A DNA stretch of 52,319 bases. Source: an uncultured beta proteobacterium. Its GTDB lineage: Bacteria; Pseudomonadota; Gammaproteobacteria; Burkholderiales; Burkholderiaceae. Both the position numbers and the translations under genes were made by a program. Positions 1-9,806 of the stretch are shown piece after piece. The stretch lies in contig CAIZRK010000039.1 in assembly GCA_903935355.1 (NCBI GenBank), positions 1-52,319 of the forward strand, written 5' to 3'. Position 1 is the first letter of the stretch. Every line of letters begins with the position of its first letter. The notes below the pieces were generated by a model. The model did no database searches, was not told the DNA's origin, and saw only the letters and a list, made by a program, of their open reading frames with translations.

Positions 1-396
1 CTCGTAATTGACGGTAGATTGATTAGAAAGCCTTCTACCCAACGACTCAATAGCAGCCATGAGTACATCCAGATCGAGAGGTTTGGTCATGTAAATATCC
101 GCCCCAATCGCATACCCCTCTTTTTTATCACGTGATTCATTTCGAGCGGTCATGATGATGATGCCCACATCAGACTGTGTCTGTCTAATGCGCTTAGCCA
201 ATGAAAAGCCATCCTCTCCAGGCAGATTGATATCAACAATAATGAGATCAAATGCCTGAAATGAAGCTACTTCAGGCAATGCTTCAGCACAATCTAATGC
301 CACCACCTTATGGTGGGCAGCCTCAAGAGCATCGGCAATGGATTCGCGTAGCTCATCGTTGTCTTCAACGATTGCAATGTTTAAGCTGGGAGCCAA
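1..396 (-). CDS. Response regulator, receiver domain (3' part outside window)
   Basis: Receiver domain of a two-component response regulator; the C-terminal output domain lies beyond the window edge. Reading the minus strand gives 132 codons with no stop. Visible are the acidic patch EDND (residues 11-14), the phospho-acceptor Asp55 in LIIVDINLPG, the switch Thr83 (IMTA) and the conserved Lys105-Pro (MTKP). There is no ATG near the 5' end; a TTG at 394-396 gives MAPSLNIAIVEDND and overlaps the last codons of the sensor kinase gene, so translation is probably coupled. The neighbouring kinase is the obvious partner. The DNA-binding type (OmpR, NarL or other) cannot be seen here. Confidence 0.88.
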   Translation of the reverse strand, partial: MAPSLNIAIVEDNDELRESIADALEAAHHKVVALDCAEALPEVASFQAFDLIIVDINLPGEDGFSLAKRIRQTQSDVGIIIMTARNESRDKKEGYAIGADIYMTKPLDLDVLMAAIESLGRRLSNQSTVNYE

Positions 397-2309
397 AATT
401 CAAACTCCATCATGTGGTCAGTTGCTTGATATGTCAGAAAACCGCCTAATAATTGAGCGATCCCAGAGGAAAGATATAAACCCAGGCCTGACCCACTCTT
501 ACTTTCTGCGCTTCTTGATCGATAGTATTTAGTAAACATTTTCGAGCTGTCTGGTATTCGATCGGGCGTAATTTGATTGGACACAAAAACACTCAAGCCA
601 AGTTTGCCTTGATGCGCTTTTTGCATATAACTAACAGAAATCTCTGTGTTTGGAAGCGAATATTTCAATGCATTATCCAAAAGGTTAGATACAACGATGC
701 CGAATAATTGAGAGTCTGAATGAACTATTTCATCATTTACTTCAGAAAGCTTCACTCGATCCGGATTTGCCACTAAACCCAGCAAATCTTCGATGGCCGT
801 TCGAACACTAAAGGCCTCGACCTCAATTTTAAGGCGCTCATCCTCAATAGCTGAGCTGATGCGGCAGCGCTCCACTACATCATTCATATTTTTAAGCGCC
901 CTCTCAATCCGCTCGCGCTCTTTCCCCTCCAATCCAGACATTCCCAAATTGATTTTAGCCACGCTAATGGGGGTTTTGAGCTCATGAGTCAACATGGAAA
1001 TAAAACGTTCATCCTCAATGCGTCGGCTTCTTTCAAACTCAGCCTCTCGCTTTGCGATATCCAAACCCCTTAAATCTGCTTGATGCTGCAATTTCAGCTG
1101 ATGCGAGCGAAGGTGTAATAGCAGCATCATAAAGAAGCTAATCGGCATCGGATAGAGCAAGATGTAATCCAATAAGTTTTCTGGTGGCGGGATCACGCGC
1201 ATGATAGCCAATCGATTAAACACCACTATCAGAATAGCCAAGGTATACAAGCCCACAAAAACATACTTTGGTACAGCCGGTCTTTGAGTCGGCTCTTTGC
1301 TAACGCCCTCATCCTTCCATGCACGCGTAGAAATGGCAGCAAAAAATACCAATACTGTAGCGAGCATCGTCACTAAGAAGTTAAGCCGAACACCTATATC
1401 AATGCGATCAAAGAGAATGGTAAGTAATTCAATGGGAAGCATTATGACGAGCATTTTGACCGCATAAACCAACCAACGATTTGCTTTAAATTCATTTAAC
1501 AAATGCGCATCAAACCAAATTGCGGCTGCAACAAAGCTCCATAAACTAATATTAAAAAGGCGATCTATTAGTGGCTCAGGCACCTCACTAGAGAGGAACA
1601 TCCGCCCATATCCCAATAAAAAGAATATATAAGCCAAGGCAGTAATTGTTCTCAGGTTAAACCAGCCAATAAGGGGATCTCTTTGGCTGACCCATGTTAA
1701 ACACCCCCATGCCAAGATAAATGCGAGGGACGCAAGGCAAAACATGGCCCACGCATCTTGGCGTCGATCTGTAGCTATAGCCTCACGCTCCGTTAAAACA
1801 TCTATTGAGGTATATAGCGCCTGATGTGTTCGGAGCTTTAACCACACATCACGAGGCTGTTTTCCAATGGGAATAACAAAATTAAGATTTAAAGACTGCC
1901 ATTCGTCATTAGCCCAATTGTAGTAATCGCCAGTTACCCGCTCTTTATCTTGCGCACCCAAAGGATCGTAGATCCAAATCTGATCGTGATAGACGGGTCG
2001 AATACGTATGATGAGTGAATCATCTGACTTAGCAGCGACCCCACGAGTGGGATCGATTCGCAACCGGATCCAATAAGTAGAAGTACTAAACCCTGATCCA
2101 AATAAATTATCTAAAGAAGTGCTTTCTGGTAACTTGCTAATGTGTTCTAGTGTTAGCGATCCTGAGGGATCTTCAACCCAAGCCCTCTCGGCAACATAAT
2201 CACTCCCATAGGAGGAGCTAATGCAAAAAAGCAAACCTAGGCCGTAAATAAGCGAACGTAAATAGGTGCGATGGTGGCTCGTCTTACTAATGAATTTTAG
2301 GTCACTCAT
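381..2309 (-). CDS. 7TMR-DISM type membrane sensor histidine kinase
   Basis: A 642-residue hybrid-free sensor kinase. Residues about 15-35 form a signal anchor; 36-175 resemble the periplasmic 7TMR-DISM extracellular domain; 187-400 carry about seven hydrophobic segments; 405-435 is a short linker helix. The HisKA H-box follows with phospho-acceptor His442 (THELKTP), then HATPase_c with the N-box SNLLDNALKYS (541-551) and the G-box SGSGLGLYL (605-613). The usual DxGxG G1 box is not recognisable, its place being taken by VSNQITPDRIPDS, so ATP-lid architecture may be divergent. The receiver gene overlaps its 3' end by 16 bases. DISM families usually sense carbohydrate or other small ligands; the signal here is unknown. 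Confidence 0.9.
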   Translation of the reverse strand: MSDLKFISKTSHHRTYLRSLIYGLGLLFCISSSYGSDYVAERAWVEDPSGSLTLEHISKLPESTSLDNLFGSGFSTSTYWIRLRIDPTRGVAAKSDDSLIIRIRPVYHDQIWIYDPLGAQDKERVTGDYYNWANDEWQSLNLNFVIPIGKQPRDVWLKLRTHQALYTSIDVLTEREAIATDRRQDAWAMFCLASLAFILAWGCLTWVSQRDPLIGWFNLRTITALAYIFFLLGYGRMFLSSEVPEPLIDRLFNISLWSFVAAAIWFDAHLLNEFKANRWLVYAVKMLVIMLPIELLTILFDRIDIGVRLNFLVTMLATVLVFFAAISTRAWKDEGVSKEPTQRPAVPKYVFVGLYTLAILIVVFNRLAIMRVIPPPENLLDYILLYPMPISFFMMLLLHLRSHQLKLQHQADLRGLDIAKREAEFERSRRIEDERFISMLTHELKTPISVAKINLGMSGLEGKERERIERALKNMNDVVERCRISSAIEDERLKIEVEAFSVRTAIEDLLGLVANPDRVKLSEVNDEIVHSDSQLFGIVVSNLLDNALKYSLPNTEISVSYMQKAHQGKLGLSVFVSNQITPDRIPDSSKMFTKYYRSRSAESKSGSGLGLYLSSGIAQLLGGFLTYQATDHMMEFEFWLPA

Positions 2310-2382
2310 AAAGCTAGTTTACGTTGCCCAGAACCAACGAATTGCAGCACTTTGTTTACAGATGGCTGGGATGGTGGGTGTA

Positions 2383-2406
2383 ATAAAAAAAGGGCTATAA
2401 GCCCTT
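2383..2406 (-). terminator. Rho-independent terminator after tRNA-Ser
   Basis: On the minus strand a 7-bp stem (AAGGGCT / AGCCCTT) with a 3-base loop is followed by a run of seven T. It sits 17 bases beyond the CCA end of tRNA-Ser, so it should end that transcript before the sensor kinase gene. Confidence 0.8.
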
Positions 2407-2422
2407 GATTTATATAAGTACT

Positions 2423-2517
2423 TGGCGGAGACGAGAGGATTCGAACCTCCGATCAGAGTTTTAGCCCCGATGCTCCCTTAGCAGGGGAGTGCCTTCGACC
2501 AGCTCGGCCACGTCTCC
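2423..2517 (-). tRNA. serX: tRNA-Ser (GCT anticodon)
   Basis: Class II tRNA of 95 nt. The acceptor stem GGAGACG pairs with CGTCTCC, and the 3' CCA is encoded. The anticodon stem CTCCC/GGGAG encloses the loop CTGCTAA, giving anticodon GCT (reads AGC/AGT serine codons). It has the long variable arm expected of serine tRNAs and a T-loop GGTTCGAATCC. It lies alone between lysC and the sensor kinase, with its own terminator. The gene symbol is generic. Confidence 0.96.
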
Positions 2518-2586
2518 GTATTGATGCATTTACAACGCCCCATAGTTTAACGGATTCTGTTAAACAAAGGGGATAACTAGCTCTAA

Positions 2587-3837
2587 TTAAGGTTGATCAA
2601 GCTCGAAAGCCTTATGCAATGCTCGTACTGCCAATTCCATGTACTTCTCATCGATCACAACAGAGATCTTAATTTCGCTAGTGGAAATCATCAAGATATT
2701 GATACCTTCTTCTGATAAGGTGCGGAACATCTTACTAGCTACGCCAACGTGGGAGCGCATCCCCACACCCACCACAGAAACTTTGGAGACTTTGGCATCA
2801 CCAGTAATTTCTTTAGCATCGATATGGGATTGAACATTGGTCTTGAGTAAATCTAAGGCTTTTTGGTAATCAGCGCGAGGCACTGTAAAAGTAAAGTCTG
2901 TCTTACCTTCAAAGGACTGATTCTGAATAATGATATCCACATCAATATTGGCATCCGCAATCGGCCCCAAAATTTGATAGGCGATACCTGGGCGATCGGG
3001 TACTCCAAGAACGGTAATTTTTGCTTCATCACGCGCAAAGGCGATGCCGGAAATAACTGCGGCTTCCATAGTGCTGTCCTCTTCAAATGTAATCAAGGTG
3101 CCCGACTTCATCTCTTGGTCTAAAGGCATCAATGGGTCTGTCAGCGAAGACAGCACCCGGGTTTTAACTTTGTACTTACCAGCAAACTCTACTGAACGAA
3201 TTTGCAATACCTTAGAACCTAAGCTAGCCATTTCTAGCATTTCTTCAAAGGTAATCTTATCTAAGCGACGGGCATCTTCACACACACGAGGGTCGGTGGT
3301 GTAAACGCCATCCACATCGGTATAGATTAGGCACTCATCTGCTTTTAAGGCTGCAGCCATGGCTACTGCGGAAGTATCAGAACCACCGCGACCCAAGGTG
3401 GTAATGTTGCCATCAGGATCGACCCCCTGGAAACCAGTCACGACTACAGCGCGTCCGGCATTGAGATCGTTCAAGATCTTCTTGTCATCAATACTCTTAA
3501 TACGGGCTTTAGTAAATGAAGAGTCCGTGTGAACAGTAACCTGCCAACCAGCATAACTTACTGCATCAATGCCTTCATGCATCAGAGCCAAAGCCAATAA
3601 GCCTGAGCTCACTTGTTCACCAGTTGAAGCAATTTGATCGAGCTCACGGGGCTTGGCATTTGGATTAATGTCTTTTGCCAAGCCTAATAAGCGATTAGTC
3701 TCACCAGACATAGCTGAAGGCACAACCACCACTTGGTGGCCTGCACGTATCCATTTAGCTACCCGCTTAGCGACATTAGCTATGCGCTCTACCGAGCCCA
3801 TGGAGGTGCCACCATATTTATGAACGATAAGAGCCAT
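2587..3837 (-). CDS. lysC: Aspartate kinase
   Basis: Phosphorylates aspartate, the first step of the lysine, threonine, methionine and diaminopimelate pathway. The 416-residue protein starts with the family signature VHKYGGTSMGS (residues 5-15), has the amino-acid kinase core to about residue 245 (GRGGSDTSAVA near 150-160) and ends in two ACT domains (about 265-335 and 345-410) that bind the feedback inhibitor. Length fits the alpha subunit of class-2 aspartokinases. An internal in-frame start for a beta subunit is possible but not demonstrated. The leader just upstream holds short repeats (separate entry). dapA, which acts downstream in the same pathway, lies elsewhere in this window. Confidence 0.97.
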   Translation of the reverse strand: MALIVHKYGGTSMGSVERIANVAKRVAKWIRAGHQVVVVPSAMSGETNRLLGLAKDINPNAKPRELDQIASTGEQVSSGLLALALMHEGIDAVSYAGWQVTVHTDSSFTKARIKSIDDKKILNDLNAGRAVVVTGFQGVDPDGNITTLGRGGSDTSAVAMAAALKADECLIYTDVDGVYTTDPRVCEDARRLDKITFEEMLEMASLGSKVLQIRSVEFAGKYKVKTRVLSSLTDPLMPLDQEMKSGTLITFEEDSTMEAAVISGIAFARDEAKITVLGVPDRPGIAYQILGPIADANIDVDIIIQNQSFEGKTDFTFTVPRADYQKALDLLKTNVQSHIDAKEITGDAKVSKVSVVGVGMRSHVGVASKMFRTLSEEGINILMISTSEIKISVVIDEKYMELAVRALHKAFELDQP

Positions 3838-3844
3838 AAAAACC

Positions 3845-3878
3845 GTCTATTGTCTATTAACAGGGAATTGCATTCCCT
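3845..3878 (-). promoter_or_regulatory. Repeats in the lysC leader
   Basis: Immediately upstream of the lysC ATG are two tandem copies of a 7-mer (GTCTATT on the plus strand, 3845-3858) and then a perfect 7-bp inverted repeat AGGGAAT-TGC-ATTCCCT (3862-3878). There is no clear Shine-Dalgarno sequence between them and the start. The position suits an operator or an RNA element; function is inference only. Confidence 0.35.
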
Positions 3879-3983
3879 TGGATCTAAAAAGGACTTATTT
3901 TACAGGGTTTTATGACTCAAGCCATCGATACTAAGTGCTTTGCTCAGCAAGTGCATTGGCCTTCAAAAAGAATCTGTGGGGTT

Positions 3984-5270
3984 TTAAGCCCACTTAGGCA
4001 TGACTCTCTTTCCAGAACCAAGCAAATGGGGATAACTCACCCCCACCCCAGCCACAGCAATGAGTTCATCGCCGATATAAAGCAAAGGTGCCTGGCGCTC
4101 CCATGGAGGTACATCAGCCTCCTGAAAAAGCTTCTTGAGAGTTTTGCGGGGGCTGTTGGGTTTGATTTGGAATTTCTCAGAACCCAATCGTGGTCTACCT
4201 GCAATCAGGCCCTGCTCTCGGGCATTTTTAACAAATGCCATTGGCAGTCCTAGCTTATTACTAGTTACTGGAATGGATATAAAAATCCATTGACCTGTTG
4301 GCGTAGTGGCCACTTGCAAGATGCCCCGCCAAAGCCGAATACTAGCCTCATCATGCGTCCACTCTAGGCTAGCATCTGCTTTAACTTTAAGAAGATCTTG
4401 CCACCAAGATTGCAAACGCTCTTGGGAAGGCATGCTTAATTTATTTAGCTTTAACCAATAGCGTATTAGGTTATTAGCAGCTGGTAAATCTTGCTTAGCC
4501 AGAATCAGAAGTGGCTTGAGATTTAAAGTATTGGCTTGCAAGATGGCTTTGCCATCTAGTATGGCCAGACGATCAAGTAATTTTTGTGATTCTGCTAATA
4601 GCTGAGCACTACGTGCGAGATTGGCAATAGCTTCCGGTTGAATCTTGGCTAATCTCGGAATAATTTGCTTGCGGATAGCATTACGTCGAAAGTTGGTGTT
4701 GTGATTACTAGGATCTTCAATCCATTTGAGTTTGTGCGTTTTGGCATAACTCTCGAGCTGCGTCCTGCTTTGGCCTAGCAAAGGACGCCAAAGTGTAATG
4801 GCCTGATCTTTAGTATTCAAAATGCGTTGTTCTGGCATACCTGATAGTCCAGCAACTCCAGCGCCACGCAAAAGTTGGAGGAGTACGGTTTCTGCTTGAT
4901 CATGTTGATGGTGCGCTAAAAATAAGTCTTTGATGCCATGCTCTAGGCACAGTTCAGCCAAGGCTTCATACCGCCCTGCTCTAGCTCTCGCTTCGATATT
5001 GCCTTGGGTCTTTTCTGTGAAATGCAGTAGTCGAAAGTCAAAATGAACTTGATATTTTTTGGCTAATTTCTCACAAAACACTAACCATTGATCAGCTGAT
5101 TTTTGCAATCCATGGTGAATATGAAATACCCATACTTCAGTAGAGGGATCAAGCTTGCTTGCCTTGCAAACTGTATCAAGCAAGACAAGCGAATCGAGGC
5201 CACCACTTAAGGCAACCGCAATTCGTTTGCTTGTCTTAGGACTTGCTGGTGATTTCCTTGAACTTGCCAT
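3984..5270 (-). CDS. tilS: tRNA(Ile)-lysidine synthase
   Basis: Converts C34 of the CAU-anticodon tRNA-Ile to lysidine with ATP and lysine, which lets it read AUA. The N-terminal N-type ATP-pyrophosphatase P-loop SGGLDS is at residues 23-28, and the [19 protein letters not shown] segment around residues 118-136 is diagnostic of TilS. A central TilS domain and a C-terminal substrate-binding domain follow. Length 428 is close to the 432 of E. coli. The start overlaps the 3' end of accA by 35 bases, an arrangement that suggests translational coupling in an accA-tilS pair. Confidence 0.95.
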   Translation of the reverse strand: MASSRKSPASPKTSKRIAVALSGGLDSLVLLDTVCKASKLDPSTEVWVFHIHHGLQKSADQWLVFCEKLAKKYQVHFDFRLLHFTEKTQGNIEARARAGRYEALAELCLEHGIKDLFLAHHQHDQAETVLLQLLRGAGVAGLSGMPEQRILNTKDQAITLWRPLLGQSRTQLESYAKTHKLKWIEDPSNHNTNFRRNAIRKQIIPRLAKIQPEAIANLARSAQLLAESQKLLDRLAILDGKAILQANTLNLKPLLILAKQDLPAANNLIRYWLKLNKLSMPSQERLQSWWQDLLKVKADASLEWTHDEASIRLWRGILQVATTPTGQWIFISIPVTSNKLGLPMAFVKNAREQGLIAGRPRLGSEKFQIKPNSPRKTLKKLFQEADVPPWERQAPLLYIGDELIAVAGVGVSYPHLLGSGKRVMPKWA

Positions 5271-6207
5271 AGCTCATTAAGCGCTCGTGACGGCGCTCGA
5301 GCAGCGCATCTACCTTCATGCCCTCGAAGATTTTAAGAGATTCAGCTAAAGCTTTACGCATGGTCGCCATCATCGCATCATAGTCACGATGGGCGCCCCC
5401 ATTAGGCTCAGCAACAATCTTGTCAATTAAGCCCAACGTTTTTAAGCGTTGTGCTGTCAAACCTAATTGCTCAGCAGCTTCTGGTGCTTTTTCTGCAGTC
5501 TTCCACAAAATAGAAGCACAACCTTCTGGAGAAATCACGGAATATGTAGAGTTTTGCAGCATCAAGACGACATCGCCCATCGCAATTGCTAAAGCGCCTC
5601 CTGAACCACCCTCACCAATAATAGTAGCGATGATCGGCACCTCAAGTTCTGCTTGCACATACAGGTTGCGACCAATCGCTTCAGATTGATTGCGCTCTTC
5701 TGCATCAATACCAGGAAAGGCGCCAGGGGTATCTACAAAAGTAAACACTGGTATACCAAACTTTTCTGCAAGTCGCATTAGGCGCATTGCTTTGCGATAA
5801 CCTTCTGGCCTACTCATGCCAAAATTTCTTAAGGAACGCTCTTTGGTATCGCGCCCTTTTTGATGCCCAATAACCATGCAGGCTTGATTATCAAAACGCG
5901 CTAGGCCAGCAATAATGGATTGATCGTCAGCAAAGTTACGATCGCCATGCAACTCATGAAAGTCTGTGAATAAAGCGTTTACATAATCTAAGGTGTAGGG
6001 GCGTTGTGGATGACGCGCAACTTGAGACACCTGCCATGGGCTAAGCTTGGAATAAATATCTTTGGTCAGTTGTTGACTTTTTTCAGTCAAGGTTTTGATC
6101 TCAGCAGAAATATCTACGGAGGATTCAACTTGCACTAATTGCAGCTCTTCAATCTTCGTCTCTAATTCAGCGATAGATTGCTCAAAATCTAGGAAAGTCG
6201 TTTTCAT
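5236..6207 (-). CDS. accA: Acetyl-CoA carboxylase carboxyltransferase subunit alpha
   Basis: Alpha half of the carboxyltransferase that moves carboxybiotin CO2 onto acetyl-CoA to make malonyl-CoA for fatty-acid synthesis; it works as an alpha2beta2 complex with AccD. The N-terminus [18 protein letters not shown] is the typical AccA helix, followed by the crotonase-fold region with [20 protein letters not shown] (about 162-181) and the glycine-rich [15 protein letters not shown] (about 198-212). Length 323 against 319 in E. coli. The start is an ATG 9 bases from the stop of the upstream glycosylase gene, so the glycosylase, accA and tilS are probably co-transcribed. Confidence 0.97.
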   Translation of the reverse strand: MKTTFLDFEQSIAELETKIEELQLVQVESSVDISAEIKTLTEKSQQLTKDIYSKLSPWQVSQVARHPQRPYTLDYVNALFTDFHELHGDRNFADDQSIIAGLARFDNQACMVIGHQKGRDTKERSLRNFGMSRPEGYRKAMRLMRLAEKFGIPVFTFVDTPGAFPGIDAEERNQSEAIGRNLYVQAELEVPIIATIIGEGGSGGALAIAMGDVVLMLQNSTYSVISPEGCASILWKTAEKAPEAAEQLGLTAQRLKTLGLIDKIVAEPNGGAHRDYDAMMATMRKALAESLKIFEGMKVDALLERRHERLMSYGKFKEITSKS

Positions 6208-6216
6208 AGGCTAATT

Positions 6217-6873
6217 TTAGTATTCAACAGGAATGGGGTCGATACTTCTCCACATATACCAAGTCGCAACCGTACGCCACGGGGCCCAGTTAGCAGCCAC
6301 CTCTCTGGCTTCATGACGGCTAACAGGCTCTCCACTGAAGTAATTGAGGGATATTGCCCTAATTAGACCAATATCGTCTAGGGGAAGGATATTAGGGCGA
6401 ACCATATTAAAAATGAGGAACATTTCAGCGGTCCAGCGCCCAATTCCCCGAATTGTGCACAATTCTTGGATGATGCCCTCATCTTCCATGCCTTTCCATT
6501 GATTAGCATGTAAACGTCCAGAATCAAAATGTTCCGCTAAGTCTCGGATGTACTCCACTTTACGACCCGATAATCCAGCTGCACGCAATTCTTCGACGGT
6601 AAGAGTGAGGATATTTTTTGGATTGACCTTCTTTTTTAGGGCTACTAATACTTTATTCCAAACTGACTGTGCTGCTGCTACTGAAATTTGCTGTCCTACG
6701 ATTGCTCTAGCTAAGGTAGTAAATGCATCACCTCTAGTCATCAAAAAACCAGAGCCATGCTTTGGAATGAGTTTTTTTAGAATGCGGTCTTGTTTCATGA
6801 GCTCAGCACAAGCCTGCTCCCAATAATCTGGGGCCACCTCTTCAAGAATTGCTTGCTCTGTTGCTTTACTCAA
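6217..6873 (-). CDS. HhH-GPD DNA-3-methyladenine glycosylase, AlkA family
   Basis: Base-excision repair glycosylase that removes alkylated purines. The 218-residue protein has the helix-hairpin-helix LCTIRGIGRWTAEMF (138-152) followed by the Gly/Pro-Asp loop LPLDDIGL (163-170), where one of Asp166/167 is the catalytic aspartate. It lacks the N-terminal TBP-like domain of E. coli AlkA, as short betaproteobacterial members do. The start is TTG (6871-6873), since no ATG is available before residue 27; the region between residues 5 and 25 looks conserved in style, which favours the TTG. It precedes accA by 9 bases. Confidence 0.87.
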   Translation of the reverse strand: MSKATEQAILEEVAPDYWEQACAELMKQDRILKKLIPKHGSGFLMTRGDAFTTLARAIVGQQISVAAAQSVWNKVLVALKKKVNPKNILTLTVEELRAAGLSGRKVEYIRDLAEHFDSGRLHANQWKGMEDEGIIQELCTIRGIGRWTAEMFLIFNMVRPNILPLDDIGLIRAISLNYFSGEPVSRHEAREVAANWAPWRTVATWYMWRSIDPIPVEY

Positions 6874-6922
6874 AATAAATCCACTCGCTACTTTCTTAAT
6901 TGCCTAGGTATTACTATTACGC

Positions 6923-8350
6923 TTAACTTTGGCGCCACTCGGTAACGCCACCAGGTTTATCTTCTAATACTACGCCCTGCACAAGTAAAGATTGACGAAT
7001 TTCATCAGCCTTAGCAAAATCTTTTGCCTGCTTTGCTGTCATCCGCGCTGCAATCAGCTCTTCTATCATCATGGCGCTGAGTCCTTCATTAGTACTCACG
7101 CCTCTTGAGCCCGTTTGTAAAAATATAGTTGGGTCTTTTTGCAAAAAATTGAGGGTGCTAGCAAGACCTTTTAATGTATGGGCTAAGGTGATCTTTTCAT
7201 CACCCTGTGCGCGATTGACTTCACTCGCTAAATCAAATAGTGTCGCAATCGCTTCTGGTGTATTGAAATCATCATTCATTGCAGCAGTAAACCGTGTAGC
7301 CCATAAGGAATCAAGGTCTAGGGCTTGCTCTAGGACCGGCATTTGAGCCAAAGCAGTATAGAGGCGCACTAAACCTGCACGCGCTTCTTCAAGCTGGATA
7401 TCGCTGTAATTAATTGGGCTGCGGTAATGGGCTCGTAACATGAAGAAACGGACTACTTCGGGGTCAAAATTCTGTAGCACATCCCGAATGAGAAAGAAGT
7501 TGCCTAATGACTTAGACATCTTTTCTTCATTCACCCGAATATGCCCGTTATGCATCCAGTAGTTAACAAAGGGCTGATCATCTGCTTTATGGGTTTGACC
7601 GTATAAAGCACCTTCGCTTTGTGCGATTTCATTTTCATGATGCGGGAACTGTAAATCAGCACCTCCCCCATGAATATCAAAATGTTCACCGAGTAAGTCA
7701 CAAGACATGGCTGAGCACTCAATGTGCCAACCCGGTCTACCTTCACCCCAAGGAGATTGCCAGCGAGTATCGGTTGGCTCATCAGGTTTTGCGCTCTTCC
7801 ACAATACAAAATCCAAAGGATCGCGCTTACCACCACTAACGGTAACTCGTTCACCCGCATTTAGCTCATCAAGGGATTTGCCTGAAAGACGTCCATATCT
7901 CGGAAAGAGTCGCACAGCAAAGTTCACATCCCCATCTTCACCTTGATAGGCTAGTTCTTTTTCAATTAGACGGCCAATCATCCCTTGCATTTGTTTAATG
8001 TAATCAGTAGCGCGTGGCTCTTGATCTGGATACATCAGACCCAATTCATCAGAATCGGTATGCATAGCCTCTATAAAACGGTTGGTGAGGGTTGCAATGG
8101 GCTCTCTATTTTCGATAGCGCGTTTGATGATTTTGTCGTCAATATCCGTGATATTGCGGACATATATCACCTCATATCCGCTAGCTCTGAGCCAGCGCAC
8201 CACCATATCAAACACAATCATCACCCGCGCATGGCCAATATGACAAAAGTCATAAACCGTCATTCCGCAGACGTACATCTTGACTTTGCCAGGTACGATG
8301 GGCTTAAAAACCTGTTTTGAGCGGCTAAGGGTATTATAAATTTGCAACAT
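6923..8350 (-). CDS. cysS: Cysteinyl-tRNA synthetase
   Basis: Charges tRNA-Cys with cysteine. I place the start at the ATG at 8348-8350 ([12 protein letters not shown]), giving 475 residues, near the family norm of about 460. A longer frame open to 8584 has an N-terminus unlike any synthetase and runs into the divergent lipoprotein gene. Class I signatures are the HIGH variant FCHIGHA (residues 34-40) and KMSKS in [10 protein letters not shown]. The zinc-binding elements are Cys (VCGMTVYD), HIECSAMS and the [10 protein letters not shown] motif. It is divergent from the TPR lipoprotein gene at 8436. Confidence 0.96.
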   Translation of the reverse strand: MLQIYNTLSRSKQVFKPIVPGKVKMYVCGMTVYDFCHIGHARVMIVFDMVVRWLRASGYEVIYVRNITDIDDKIIKRAIENREPIATLTNRFIEAMHTDSDELGLMYPDQEPRATDYIKQMQGMIGRLIEKELAYQGEDGDVNFAVRLFPRYGRLSGKSLDELNAGERVTVSGGKRDPLDFVLWKSAKPDEPTDTRWQSPWGEGRPGWHIECSAMSCDLLGEHFDIHGGGADLQFPHHENEIAQSEGALYGQTHKADDQPFVNYWMHNGHIRVNEEKMSKSLGNFFLIRDVLQNFDPEVVRFFMLRAHYRSPINYSDIQLEEARAGLVRLYTALAQMPVLEQALDLDSLWATRFTAAMNDDFNTPEAIATLFDLASEVNRAQGDEKITLAHTLKGLASTLNFLQKDPTIFLQTGSRGVSTNEGLSAMMIEELIAARMTAKQAKDFAKADEIRQSLLVQGVVLEDKPGGVTEWRQS

Positions 8351-8435
8351 AGAGCTATAAAGGAGGGCAAGTAGCGCCAATTTGTTAGACTGAGCGCTGA
8401 GTATATCGAATGAGTTAGTTTTACACCCTTCCCCT

Positions 8436-9260
8436 ATGTTAGATACCACTTTTACGCTGCGCCTTGTCCTGTTAGGGTTATTTACCCCGCTATTCTGTAT
8501 TTTGAGTCTCGTGGGGTGTAGCACCCCTGGCCAGCAGCTCGCGAATGCTGAAATTAAAGCCCTTAATGCCATGCCAAGCTCCACTTCAAGCGCCGTTGGG
8601 GGCCAAGATCCACCTGCGCCTTATTTGGGCTCCTATGCCCCAGGTGAGCCGCCCAGGCTCACTACCAATGCCTCTGGCTATGACCAATTTAATCCTGAGT
8701 TATCAGATGCTGTAGGTGTGCCTTTCTTGTCTTTCTTGATTATCGAACCTGATCCCGTTACCAAAAATGCGGTTCCATCAGATGTAGAGAAACTGGTTAA
8801 GGCCAAGAAATATCCTGAAGCTATTGAATTGATCGACAAGCACTTAAAGAAAACTCCCAGTAATGTGCAATTACGCTATGTCAAGGCGCGCTTGTATATT
8901 GAAATGCGTCAATGGGAGCCTGCTAAAAAGACTTTAATAGAGATCACTCAACAATTTCCGGAGCTGCCAGAGCCCTATAACAATTTAGCAGCCTTATCTG
9001 CTAATCAGGGCAATTGGATTGAGTCGCGGGATTATTTAGAGCTCGCTTTAAAACTTCGCCCTTCCTATGCCATTGCTTCTGCTAATTTAGGCGAAGTTTA
9101 TATTCGCCTAGGCGCTCAATCTTATGACGATGCCGCGAAATATGCACAGCTCAATCAGCGCCTATACACTAATCGCGCTAAAGCTTTACTAGAGATTTTG
9201 AAGCCGCCTAAAAAGGTCTTGGCACCTTCACCCGCAGTAGCTCCTAGCCCTGCTAAGTAA
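8436..9260 (+). CDS. TPR-repeat lipoprotein
   Basis: A 274-residue predicted lipoprotein. The signal peptide ends in lipobox SLVG-Cys28. A Pro/Ser-rich linker of about 65 residues follows, and from about residue 115 there are three to four tetratricopeptide-like helical hairpins ([57 protein letters not shown]). The C-terminal tail is Pro/Ala/Ser-rich. TPRs suggest a periplasmic scaffold role; no enzymatic motif is present. It precedes ppiB and lpxH in the same direction, with a 42-base gap to ppiB. Specific function is not recognisable. Confidence 0.8.
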   Translation: MLDTTFTLRLVLLGLFTPLFCILSLVGCSTPGQQLANAEIKALNAMPSSTSSAVGGQDPPAPYLGSYAPGEPPRLTTNASGYDQFNPELSDAVGVPFLSFLIIEPDPVTKNAVPSDVEKLVKAKKYPEAIELIDKHLKKTPSNVQLRYVKARLYIEMRQWEPAKKTLIEITQQFPELPEPYNNLAALSANQGNWIESRDYLELALKLRPSYAIASANLGEVYIRLGAQSYDDAAKYAQLNQRLYTNRAKALLEILKPPKKVLAPSPAVAPSPAK

Positions 9261-9302
9261 TTTTATTTATTCCACCCACCCTTCTAGAAAGTTAATTTCA
9301 TT

Positions 9303-9806
9303 ATGGCCAAAGTACTACTCAAAACCAATAAAGGGGATATCACCCTTTCACTAGATGCTGTTAAAGCACCAAAAACGGTTGCTAACTTTTTGCAATATGT
9401 CAAAAGCGGTCACTATGACGGCACAATCTTTCATCGTGTGATTGATAACTTCATGATTCAAGGTGGTGGCATGACAGCGGGCTTAAAAGAAAAAGCTTCT
9501 GGCGCTCAAATTGAAAACGAGGCTGATAATGGCCTAAAGAATGAACGCGGTACTGTTGCAATGGCTCGCACTAGTGACCCACACTCTGCTAGTGCTCAGT
9601 TCTTTATTAACGTAGGTGATAACGACTTTTTAAATCACAGCGCTAAAAATAGCCAAGGCTGGGGTTATGCGGTATTTGGTAAAGTTACTGATGGCTTAGA
9701 GGTAGTCGATGCGATTCGTAAAGTAAAAACGGGTAATGCAGGGTTTCATCAAGACGTTCCTGCAGAAGATGTCATTATTGAAAAGGCTAGCGTTCTCGAA
9801 GAATGA
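9303..9806 (+). CDS. ppiB: Peptidyl-prolyl cis-trans isomerase B (cyclophilin)
   Basis: Cytosolic cyclophilin that accelerates proline isomerisation. The 167-residue protein has no signal peptide. Core motifs are [13 protein letters not shown] (residues 45-57), with the catalytic Arg in FHRV, and [17 protein letters not shown] (about 84-100). Length matches E. coli PpiB (164). Its TGA stop overlaps the ATG of lpxH (ATGA), so the two are translationally coupled. Confidence 0.96.
   Translation: MAKVLLKTNKGDITLSLDAVKAPKTVANFLQYVKSGHYDGTIFHRVIDNFMIQGGGMTAGLKEKASGAQIENEADNGLKNERGTVAMARTSDPHSASAQFFINVGDNDFLNHSAKNSQGWGYAVFGKVTDGLEVVDAIRKVKTGNAGFHQDVPAEDVIIEKASVLEE

Noticed and set aside
8351-8584. 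Longer cysS with a 78-residue N-terminal extension
   Set aside because: The extension has no family similarity, overlaps the divergent lipoprotein gene, and the ATG at 8350 gives the usual N-terminus and length.
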